Source: Porphyrobacter sp.
GTDB lineage: Bacteria; Pseudomonadota; Alphaproteobacteria; Sphingomonadales; Sphingomonadaceae
DNA length: 19,834 bases
Assembly (NCBI GenBank): GCA_018991295.1
Contig: JAGKSZ010000074.1
Location: 1-19,834 of the forward strand
Reading direction: 5' to 3'
The notes beneath the pieces are model-generated. The model had not been told where the DNA came from and did not search any database. It saw nothing but the letters and a program-made list of their open reading frames with translations. How positions within the stretch are numbered: the stretch's first letter is position 1; each line of letters starts with the position of its first letter. This document shows positions 1 through 5,835 of the stretch, piece by piece. The translations under genes were made by a program, and so were the position numbers.

Positions 1-682
1 CAACCAGCGCATCCATTTCGGTGACGCGGGCAGGATCGCCATCAAAGTCGCGGATCTGCGCCTTGGGGTAGCGCGTGGCCAGATCGCCCGCATCGGCATT
101 GGGATCGGCCTGCGCCTTGAGATCGGCCTGCGCCGCGGCAATATCCTTGTCCGAATAGGGCACGCCCACCGCCCGCAGCGCCGCAAGGTTCGCCGCCACA
201 TCGGGCACGTGGAGGTCGGTCTTGGCGAGGAAGGCGTAGCTGGGCATGATGCTTTCGGGCACCACGGCGCGCGGCGCCTTCAGGTGATCGACGTGCCAGG
301 TGTCCGAATACTTGCCGCCCACCCGCGCCAGATCCGGCCCGGTGCGCTTTGATCCCCACTGGAAGGGGTGATCATACATGCTTTCAGCAGCAAGGCTGTA
401 ATGGCCATAGCGTTCGACCTCGTCCCGGAAGGGGCGGATCATCTGGCTGTGGCAGACATAGCAGCCTTCGCGCACGTAGATGTCGCGGCCCGCCTGTTCC
501 AATGGGGTGTAGGGGCGCATCCCCTCCACCGCCTCGATGGTGTTATCGATCCAGAACAGCGGCGCGATTTCCACGATCCCGCCGATCGCCACCACGCCCA
601 GCGTTGCCGCAGCGAGCAGAGTGACATTGCGTTCGAGCTTCTTGTGGCCTTCAAAGGCACCTGTATTGGCAGTCTTGCTCAT
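1..682 (-). CDS. ccoO: cbb3-type cytochrome c oxidase subunit II (CcoO), C-terminus cut by window edge
   Basis: This is the membrane-anchored monohaem cytochrome c subunit that passes electrons to CcoN in the high-affinity cbb3 terminal oxidase. The first 227 residues are visible; about 15-25 C-terminal residues lie beyond base 1, judging from usual family length. A single N-terminal membrane helix covers about residues 20-43. The c-type haem site is C74-Y-V-C77-H78, and the likely axial methionine is M146 in the SIMPSY stretch; both are classic CcoO features. The start at 682 is preceded by AGGAA, 9 nt upstream. It begins 23 nt after the ccoN stop, so the two genes form an operon, and ccoQ/ccoP would be expected just outside the window. 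Regulation should follow the FNR-type box ahead of ccoN. The sequence shows no defect. Confidence 0.96.
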   Translation of the reverse strand, partial: MSKTANTGAFEGHKKLERNVTLLAAATLGVVAIGGIVEIAPLFWIDNTIEAVEGMRPYTPLEQAGRDIYVREGCYVCHSQMIRPFRDEVERYGHYSLAAESMYDHPFQWGSKRTGPDLARVGGKYSDTWHVDHLKAPRAVVPESIMPSYAFLAKTDLHVPDVAANLAALRAVGVPYSDKDIAAAQADLKAQADPNADAGDLATRYPKAQIRDFDGDPARVTEMDALV

Positions 683-705
683 GGTCTTGGGTTCCTGCTG
701 AGCGG

Positions 706-2367
706 TCATTCGGCGGGCTGCGCGGCGGCGGGCAGCGGGACATCGGCGGCGGGATCATGCGCGGTCTCGCCCATCGGGGCTTCCTCGCGCAGATGGCCGG
801 CGATGGTCATGGCGATGTTCCAGGCCATGATCCCTGCCCCGGTGAGGTACATGAGGCCCCCCACAGCGCGCAGGATGTACATCGGGTGCAGCGCCGCGAC
901 CGTATCGACGAAGCTGTTCACGAGGTAACCGTCAGCCCCGTATTCGCGCCACATCAGCCCCTGGGTGATCCCCGCCACCCACATCGAGGCGGCGTAGAAA
1001 ACGATCCCCAGCGTCGCGAGCCAGAAGTGCCAGTTGATCATCCGCAGGCTGTACAGCCGCTCACGGTTCCACAGGCGCGGGGTGAGGTAATAGACGCAGG
1101 CAAAGGTGATCATCCCGTTCCACCCCAGCGCGCCGGAGTGGACGTGGCCGATCGTCCAGTCGGTGTAGTGCGACAGGCTGTTCACCGCCTTGATGCTCAT
1201 CAGCGGGCCTTCAAAGGTGCTCATCCCGTAAAAGGCGAGCGCCAGCACCATCATGCGGATGATCGGATCGGTGCGGACCTTGTCCCATGCGCCGTTCAGC
1301 GTCATCAGACCGTTGATCATCCCGCCCCAGCTCGGCATCCACAGCATCACGCTGAACACCATGCCAAGCGTCTGCGCCCAATCGGGCAGCGCGGTGTAAT
1401 GGAGGTGGTGGGGCCCGGCCCAGATATACAGGAAGATCAGCGACCAGAAGTGGATGATCGACAGGCGGTAGGAGTAAACCGGGCGCCCGGCCTGCTTGGG
1501 GACGAAGTAATACATCATCGCCAAAAAGCCTGCGGTCAGGAAGAAGCCGACCGCATTGTGGCCATACCACCACTGGGTCAGCGCATCCTGCACGCCTGCA
1601 AAGGCGCTGTAGCTTTTGGCGCCCAGCAGGCTGACGGGCAGCGCGAGGTTGTTGACCACGTGCAGCATCGCAATGGTGATGATGAAGGCAAGGTAGAACC
1701 AGTTGGCCACATAGATATGCGGTTCGCGCCGGTTGAGCAGCGTGCCCACGAACACCGCCAGATAGGCAAGCCACACGATGGTCAGCCACAGATCGACATA
1801 CCATTCAGGCTCGGCATATTCCTTGCCCTGGCTGATGCCGAGAAGGTAGCCGGTGGCCGCCAGCACGATGAACAGCTGGTATCCCCAGAACACGAAGCGC
1901 GCCGTAGCGGGCAGGGCCAGCGTGGTGCGGCAAGTGCGCTGGACGACGTAAAAGCTGGTCGCCAGCAGCGCATTGCCGCCAAAGGCAAAGATCACAGCAG
2001 ACGTGTGCAGCGGACGCAGGCGGCCGAAATTGAGGTAAGGTTCAAGGTTGAGCTGCGGAAAGGCCAGCTGTGCGGCAATGAACACGCCTGCCAAAAGGCC
2101 CGCAATGCCCCAGAACATCGTGGCAATCACGCCCCAGCGCACCACGTCATCATCATAACGCGAAGGCCCCGGCGGCATCCGGAAGATGCCCTGCACCCGC
2201 GCCAGCGGATCATAGCTGGTGGCGGTGGCCACGATCAGGATCACCGCGACAAGCCCCACGATCCCCATGTGGATGGCAAAACCCGCATCCGGCGTGAGCG
2301 CAATGGCAGCGATGCTGGCAATGAGGACGCACGCCCACACCCCCAGCCGCTTAACGACTGTTTCCAT
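706..2367 (-). CDS. ccoN: cbb3-type cytochrome c oxidase subunit I (CcoN)
   Basis: This is the catalytic, proton-pumping subunit of cbb3 oxidase in the inner membrane, which reduces O2 to water at very low oxygen. It has 553 aa and many hydrophobic helices. Metal ligands are recognisable: H121 and H410 for the low-spin haem b, H408 for haem b3, and H270 plus H320-H321 for CuB. Y314, six residues before H320, sits where the His-crosslinked tyrosine lies in the Pseudomonas stutzeri enzyme. About 60 extra N-terminal residues precede the core, as in other alphaproteobacterial CcoN. The start at 2367 has a GAAGGG Shine-Dalgarno 11 nt upstream. The gene follows the Crp/FNR regulator gene on the same strand after 75 bp, and that gap holds an FNR-type box (2423-2436). 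Ligand assignments are by alignment from memory. Confidence 0.97.
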   Translation of the reverse strand: METVVKRLGVWACVLIASIAAIALTPDAGFAIHMGIVGLVAVILIVATATSYDPLARVQGIFRMPPGPSRYDDDVVRWGVIATMFWGIAGLLAGVFIAAQLAFPQLNLEPYLNFGRLRPLHTSAVIFAFGGNALLATSFYVVQRTCRTTLALPATARFVFWGYQLFIVLAATGYLLGISQGKEYAEPEWYVDLWLTIVWLAYLAVFVGTLLNRREPHIYVANWFYLAFIITIAMLHVVNNLALPVSLLGAKSYSAFAGVQDALTQWWYGHNAVGFFLTAGFLAMMYYFVPKQAGRPVYSYRLSIIHFWSLIFLYIWAGPHHLHYTALPDWAQTLGMVFSVMLWMPSWGGMINGLMTLNGAWDKVRTDPIIRMMVLALAFYGMSTFEGPLMSIKAVNSLSHYTDWTIGHVHSGALGWNGMITFACVYYLTPRLWNRERLYSLRMINWHFWLATLGIVFYAASMWVAGITQGLMWREYGADGYLVNSFVDTVAALHPMYILRAVGGLMYLTGAGIMAWNIAMTIAGHLREEAPMGETAHDPAADVPLPAAAQPAE

Positions 2368-2388
2368 GTTGATTTATCCCTTCCGTCA

Positions 2389-2405
2389 GCAGGTGCTTAA
2401 CCTGC
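2389..2405. repeat. Short inverted repeat in the ccoN promoter/leader
   Basis: GCAGGT-gctta-ACCTGC is a perfect 6-bp inverted repeat with a 5-nt spacer. It lies between the FNR-type box and the ccoN start. The spacer contains the spot where a -10 element would fall (TTAAGC on the minus strand) if the FNR box is centred at -41.5. It could be a second operator or a small 5' hairpin; chance is also possible. Confidence 0.4.
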
Positions 2406-2422
2406 CAGCGCAATCCGTGTGT

Positions 2423-2436
2423 TTGACCGAAATCAA
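2423..2436 (-). promoter_or_regulatory. FNR/FixK-type box upstream of ccoN
   Basis: TTGAC-CGAA-ATCAA differs from the FNR/FixK consensus TTGAT-N4-ATCAA at one base. Its centre (2429.5) is 62 bp upstream of the ccoN start. A class II promoter with the box at -41.5 would start transcription near 2388, giving a leader of about 21 nt. It begins only 7 bp from the stop codon of the Crp/FNR-family gene, so the regulator probably activates its downstream neighbour. ccoNOQP control by FNR/FixK is well established in alphaproteobacteria; the role here is inferred. Confidence 0.8.
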
Positions 2437-2442
2437 ATTTGG

Positions 2443-3174
2443 CTAGTTTTTGCTGTCTTGCCCCTGCTGGCGCCCGGCGATCCGGGCGAGCGCGCCCACA
2501 TCCCTGAGCGCGACCCTGGACCGGCCCTCGGTTGCCACAAGGCCCGCATCGCGCAGCTCGGTAAGCTGGCGGCTGACGGTCTCGATCGTGAGGCCTAGCG
2601 AATCCCCGATGTCGCGGCGGCTCATCGGCAGGGCAAAGGCGCAGGGGCCTTCAGTTGAACCGGTGAGCCGTTCGGCCATCGAAACGAGAAAATCGGCAAT
2701 CCGCGCGGCGGCGGATTTATGCCCCATCTGCATCATCCGGGTGCGCGAGCGGTGGAGCGCCTGAAGCGAGCGGGTCAGCACCGATCGCAGCACCGCCGGA
2801 TCGCCCTGTGCTGCATCAAGAAAACGGTCCGCCGGGAAGATCACGAGATCGCATGGCTCCAGCGCGATCAGCCGGAAATCGCCGTCACACTGGCGCAGCA
2901 CAGACACCAGATCGCCCGCGAAATGGAAGGCCAGCACCTGTCCTCCGGGAAGGCCGCCCGCGTGGGGCGCAACCAGCTTGGCCGCGCCGCTGGCAATCCA
3001 CACCAGCCGGTCAGCGTCCGGATCAGGGGCAAGCTGTGCGCCCTTGGCCAGCTGCCGCGCCTCGCCCAGTGCGCACAGGCGGTCAGCGGTTGGCGCATCG
3101 CCCGTGCCTTGCGGCAGAGCGGCGCGGAACGCGGCCATTCCCGTTTGCGGGGGCAGGGGGCTGAGGCTTGCCAT
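2443..3174 (-). CDS. Crp/FNR-family transcriptional regulator (FixK/FnrL-like)
   Basis: This cytoplasmic DNA-binding regulator has 243 aa: a cyclic-nucleotide-binding-like β-roll (about 30-125), a dimerisation helix (about 128-165) and a C-terminal winged helix. The recognition helix holds E198-T-V-S201-R202, the E-x-x-S-R signature that reads TTGAT half-sites. Its cysteines are C34, C96, C108 and C178. The N-terminal cluster C-x2-C-x5-C that holds the [4Fe-4S] centre of FNR/FnrL is absent, so it looks FixK-like and is unlikely to sense O2 through that cluster. It lies directly upstream of ccoNO and divergent from ompW, with matching boxes at both promoters, one also facing its own gene. The start at 3174 lacks a clear Shine-Dalgarno; M13 (3138) is an alternative, also weak. 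Confidence 0.9.
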   Translation of the reverse strand: MASLSPLPPQTGMAAFRAALPQGTGDAPTADRLCALGEARQLAKGAQLAPDPDADRLVWIASGAAKLVAPHAGGLPGGQVLAFHFAGDLVSVLRQCDGDFRLIALEPCDLVIFPADRFLDAAQGDPAVLRSVLTRSLQALHRSRTRMMQMGHKSAAARIADFLVSMAERLTGSTEGPCAFALPMSRRDIGDSLGLTIETVSRQLTELRDAGLVATEGRSRVALRDVGALARIAGRQQGQDSKN

Positions 3175-3212
3175 GATGGATGCGGCAATGGGCCGGCAAT
3201 GCGCAAAGGTCT

Positions 3213-3226
3213 TTGATCCGGATCAA
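3213..3226. promoter_or_regulatory. Perfect FNR/FixK box between the regulator gene and ompW
   Basis: TTGAT-CCGG-ATCAA is a perfect palindromic FNR/FixK site centred at 3219.5. Toward ompW, a class II position (-41.5) predicts a transcription start at 3261, and CTATCC/TATCCG at 3249-3255 is a weak -10 in the right place. Toward the regulator gene the same geometry puts the start at 3178, only 4 nt before the annotated ATG. That would mean a nearly leaderless mRNA, a downstream start codon, or that the box acts there as an autorepression site. Site identity is strong; promoter details are inferred. Confidence 0.88.
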
Positions 3227-3310
3227 TGAGCGTGATGCGCCCGCAAGGCTATCCGGCCCGCACAGGCAGCAACCATCCTGGGCCGCATGGGCGCGGCCAC
3301 TGCTGCTGAT

Positions 3311-3316
3311 GAGGAA
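3311..3316 (+). promoter_or_regulatory. Ribosome binding site that decides the ompW start
   Basis: GAGGAA abuts the ATG at 3317 with no spacer but lies 6 nt ahead of the ATG at 3323. Normal spacing therefore favours 3323, which also gives a clean signal peptide. Confidence 0.7.
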
Positions 3317-3322
3317 ATGAAA

Positions 3323-4033
3323 ATGAAGACTTATCTGATGCTTGCCAGTGCTGTTTTGGGCAGTGCCGCGCTGGCGCTGGCTGCAACGCCTGCCATGGCG
3401 CAGGACGGCGCGGCTGACCGTGCGGGCGATATCCAGATCAAGGTGCTGGGCACCTATGTGGCGCCCGATGGCAAGATCACCGATATCAATGTCAACCGGC
3501 CCGGCCTTCCTGCGACCTTGCAGACCAAGGCGAACGACAATGTCGTGCCGACGCTGGCGGTGGAATATTTCGTCAGCAACAATGTCTCGATCGAAACCAT
3601 CGCCGGGACCACCCAGCACGATGTCGATGCGACCGCAGGCATCCCGGCAGGGGCCGAACTGGTCTCGAACGCGCTGCTGCTGCCTGCAACGGTGACGGCA
3701 AAGTATCACTTCGATCTGGGCCCCAAGCTGGGCGGCGTGAAACCCTATGTCGGTGCAGGCGCGGCCTATTTCATCTGGCTGAAGGATGATCCGGGCGCAG
3801 CGACCTTGCCGCTGGGTGTGACCGATACCGATCTGTCGGATGAATTCGGCCTTGCGCTGCAAGCGGGCTTCGATGTGCCGGTGAATGACAAGGGGCTGGG
3901 CCTCAGCCTCGATGTGAAGCGTTATTTCATCGATACCACCGCACGCTGGTATGCCGGCAACGTGCTGGCGATCGAGACCGAGCACAAGCTTGATCCCTGG
4001 GTCATCAGCGCCGGGGTCAGCTACCGCTTCTGA
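3323..4033 (+). CDS. ompW: OmpW-family outer-membrane β-barrel protein
   Basis: This is a predicted eight-stranded outer-membrane barrel of the OmpW family, linked elsewhere to passage of small hydrophobic or charged compounds. With the start at 3323 it has 236 aa. Residues 1-26 form a signal peptide ending in AMA before Q27. The mature chain shows the OmpW pattern: an opening GDIQIKVLGTYVAPDG strand, the KPYVGAGAAYF segment in the middle, and a C-terminal ...SYRF with the terminal Phe needed for barrel insertion. In-frame ATGs at 3287 and 3317 are less likely because of ribosome-binding-site spacing and the signal peptide. The gene is divergent from the Crp/FNR regulator with a perfect FNR box between them; E. 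coli ompW is likewise FNR-controlled. A strong terminator follows at 4065-4099. Confidence 0.93.
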   Translation: MKTYLMLASAVLGSAALALAATPAMAQDGAADRAGDIQIKVLGTYVAPDGKITDINVNRPGLPATLQTKANDNVVPTLAVEYFVSNNVSIETIAGTTQHDVDATAGIPAGAELVSNALLLPATVTAKYHFDLGPKLGGVKPYVGAGAAYFIWLKDDPGAATLPLGVTDTDLSDEFGLALQAGFDVPVNDKGLGLSLDVKRYFIDTTARWYAGNVLAIETEHKLDPWVISAGVSYRF

Positions 4034-4064
4034 CCGTCTCCCCCCCATTGATGGTCCGAAGCAG

Positions 4065-4099
4065 GCCCCGCCCGCCCCTTTTGGCTGGCGGGGCTTTTT
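4065..4099 (+). terminator. Rho-independent terminator of ompW
   Basis: An 8-bp perfect GC stem, GCCCCGCC (4065-4072) with GGCGGGGC (4087-4094), has a 14-nt loop and is followed by five T. It lies 31 bp after the ompW stop. Confidence 0.88.
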
Positions 4100-4143
4100 C
4101 GTGGGCGGCGCAGGGGCCGGGCCAGGCTGGGGCTGATCGGGGC

Positions 4144-4197
4144 CAGACCCTGCGCAGACCCCTCTCAGACCCCCTCTCGCCCCCCGCCAGACCCCCC
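4144..4197. repeat. Four CAGACC(n) motifs with growing C-runs
   Basis: CAGACCC (4144), CAGACCCC (4155), CAGACCCCC (4166) and CAGACCCCCC (4188) occur in order, each with one more C than the one before. The spacing is about 11, 11 and 22 bp. The stretch lies between the ompW terminator and the parS-like palindrome. It is probably a degenerate low-complexity array; no function is known to me. Confidence 0.5.
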
Positions 4198-4218
4198 GCC
4201 AAGTGGGCATGGCGCAGG

Positions 4219-4234
4219 TGTTCCACGTGAAACA
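4219..4234. other. parS: parS-like centromere site (ParB binding) within a 36-bp palindrome
   Basis: TGTTCCACGTGAAACA matches the widely conserved chromosomal parS consensus TGTTNCACGTGAAACA at every defined position. It is the core of a longer palindrome (4209-4244) in which 17 of 18 base pairs match; the only mismatch is C4223 against A4230. The site lies in the convergent gap between ompW and a porin gene. parS sites load ParB, which spreads along DNA and recruits ParA and SMC; they usually cluster near oriC. No parA/parB gene is in the window. A bare transcription terminator is less likely because no T-run follows on either strand, though the hairpin lies only 20 nt after the porin stop. 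Confidence 0.85.
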
Positions 4235-4264
4235 CCTGCGCCATCGGGGAGCGGGGAGGGGGGA

Positions 4265-5686
4265 TCAGAAATTGTACTGGGTCGAAAGCTGGACCCGCTG
4301 CAGATTGCCGCTGCGGCCATCTTCCAGCGTGCGGCTTGCATACATCACTTCGATCCCGACATTGAGCGGGCCGACCGGGTTCCAGATCAGGTTGGCAAAG
4401 GCGTTCCAGCTTTCGTCGGTCACCTGATTGGTGGTGAGCGCCACCGGGTTGTCGGCCTTGAAATATGAGCCAGCAATGTTGGAGCGCAGCCGGTCAGTCC
4501 ATACATGGCGGTAGGCGGAAAAGCCCGACCAGGTGAAGATCGGATCAAGCGTGCCATCCGGCAGAATCGCCGCATCATTGACGATGTTGAGCCCGATATA
4601 GCGCCCCAGCCCATCGCCTGCGGTCGCCATGAACCTGAAGTCGTCCTTCGCGCCCACCTTGAGCTTGCCCGAAAGGCTGAGGCCATAGCCCCAGGCGGCA
4701 TCGTCAACGCCCATTAAATCATCAGTGGAAACATGGAGTTGGCGCAGAATCCCGGCAGCGGTAAAGCTGCCCCAATCGCCGCTCCAGTTATAGCGGCCGA
4801 TGATGTCGGGGATCTGATCATCGCCCGGCGTAACCATGCTGCCATTGCGCGCGGTGACCACGGTTTCGGGTTGTTCTACAGCCACTTGCAAGCCGCCCTT
4901 GGTATAGCGGATCAGCGGCTGGCGATCGAACACCGTCCCCGGCGTCACCCCGATGAAATCGAGCGAATCCGGCAGCGCCGTGACATTCTGGAAAGTCGAC
5001 CAGCCCTGCCCGAAGGTCCAGTTGTCATAGTTGATCAGGGCATGGCGGATGCGCGGGGAAAAGCTGTTCGTGACCCGTTCGTTCCCGCCCTCGGTGACGT
5101 TGAAATCCAGCTCGATCAAGCTGTTAAGCTTGTGATCGGTGCCCACGTCCGTCTCGGTCTTGAACAGGAAGCGGGTCTGGCGCGCGGAAAAATCGGTGTC
5201 GAACCCGCTCGCCCGCCCGCCCACCGGAATGGAGGAGGGGAACAGGAAATCGCGCAAAATCGAATTGCCCGCCAGCTGCCCCCCGCTGGTGCGCTGGCTG
5301 ACCGCATCAAGCTTCACATAGCCGCCATAGGTGACCCGGGTCTTGCCCATCCGGAAACCTTCGCCCGCTGGGATCGAAAATTCGATAAGCTTGTCAGACA
5401 TTTCCGCCTGCCGGGCGGTAAGGGTGCGGGTCGTCTGCCCGGTTGCCTCAGCCTCGGCGCGCAACGCCTGCTGCTCGGTGCGGATTTCCTGAAGGGCGGC
5501 CGATGTCTGCGCCTGCGCCCCCGCATCGGCATCAAGCCGCGCGATCAGGCCTTCGACCAGCTTTTCCAGCCGGTCGAGCCGTGCATCAACGCTGGGTTCC
5601 TGCTGTGCCAGCGCGGGCGATGCGGTAAGCACGCTCGCTGCCAGCAGCGCCGCACGCAATGTGCGGGCCGCTCCCGATTGCAACAT
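4265..5686 (-). CDS. DcaP-like outer-membrane porin
   Basis: This 473-aa exported protein is expected to form a trimeric diffusion channel in the outer membrane. Residues 1-27 are a signal peptide (cleavage after PALA, before Q28). Residues about 32-100 are polar, rich in Leu/Glu/Ala heptads and probably form a coiled coil. The barrel starts near residue 110 with alternating strands (RVTYGGYVKLDAVS) and ends in ...QLSTQYNF with a terminal Phe. An N-terminal coiled coil plus barrel is the layout of DcaP-type porins, some of which pass dicarboxylates; the substrate here is unknown. The start at 5686 has GGGAGAG 4 nt upstream. The gene is divergent from acs across 149 bp, suggesting shared control and a role in carboxylate uptake (inferred). 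The parS-like palindrome lies just past its stop. Confidence 0.85.
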   Translation of the reverse strand: MLQSGAARTLRAALLAASVLTASPALAQQEPSVDARLDRLEKLVEGLIARLDADAGAQAQTSAALQEIRTEQQALRAEAEATGQTTRTLTARQAEMSDKLIEFSIPAGEGFRMGKTRVTYGGYVKLDAVSQRTSGGQLAGNSILRDFLFPSSIPVGGRASGFDTDFSARQTRFLFKTETDVGTDHKLNSLIELDFNVTEGGNERVTNSFSPRIRHALINYDNWTFGQGWSTFQNVTALPDSLDFIGVTPGTVFDRQPLIRYTKGGLQVAVEQPETVVTARNGSMVTPGDDQIPDIIGRYNWSGDWGSFTAAGILRQLHVSTDDLMGVDDAAWGYGLSLSGKLKVGAKDDFRFMATAGDGLGRYIGLNIVNDAAILPDGTLDPIFTWSGFSAYRHVWTDRLRSNIAGSYFKADNPVALTTNQVTDESWNAFANLIWNPVGPLNVGIEVMYASRTLEDGRSGNLQRVQLSTQYNF

Positions 5687-5759
5687 GTGACTCTCCCATT
5701 CTTTTTCTTATCCCTCTGACAAGATGGGCAAAGCAGCGCGGCGGGAACAGTTAGCGGAT

Positions 5760-5778
5760 GGTCGTAAGACCTTTGTCT
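5760..5778. promoter_or_regulatory. Candidate operator in the porin/acs divergent promoter
   Basis: Two overlapping short inverted repeats, GGTC-gtaa-GACC (5760-5771) and AGAC-cttt-GTCT (5767-5778), sit in the middle of the 149-bp divergent region, 58 bp before the acs start and 74 bp before the porin start. A response regulator such as the CrbR-like protein encoded after acs could bind here. The arms are only 4 bp each, so this is a candidate. Confidence 0.4.
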
Positions 5779-5800
5779 GATGGGGCGAGGGGTGTAGCCT
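5773..5800 (+). promoter_or_regulatory. Possible acs promoter (-35/-10)
   Basis: TTGTCT (5773-5778) and TAGCCT (5795-5800), 16 bp apart, are the best sigma-70-like pair upstream of acs. Both hexamers are imperfect. The -35 overlaps the candidate operator, which would fit regulator-dependent activation. Confidence 0.28.
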
Positions 5801-5822
5801 GTTGTAAAACGGGTGCAGAACA

Positions 5823-5830
5823 AGGGAGAG
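5823..5830 (+). promoter_or_regulatory. Ribosome binding site that decides the acs start
   Basis: AGGGAGAG lies 5 nt before the ATG at 5836. The open frame extends 26 codons further upstream to an ATG at 5758, but that stretch overlaps the promoter region and does not resemble Acs. Confidence 0.75.
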
Positions 5831-5835
5831 TCGAG

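Noticed and set aside
757..2400. Long plus-strand open frame of 547 codons opposite ccoN
   Set aside because: It is a mirror of the ccoN codon pattern: rich in Arg, His, Gln and Pro, with no family features or signal; CcoN on the other strand is unmistakable.
3287..3322. Upstream ompW start codons at 3287 and 3317
   Set aside because: Shine-Dalgarno spacing and a clean signal peptide favour 3323.
4141..4200. C-rich repeats considered as a CRISPR array
   Set aside because: The units are only 7-10 bp, the spacers are too short, and no cas gene is nearby.
3083..4210. Minus-strand open frame of 375 codons across ompW
   Set aside because: It overlaps the regulator gene, the FNR box, ompW and its terminator, with composition typical of antisense frames.
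4201..4260. Possible replication origin next to the parS-like site
   Set aside because: No DnaA box (TTATCCACA-like) or AT-rich stretch is present; parS indicates nearness to oriC, not oriC itself.
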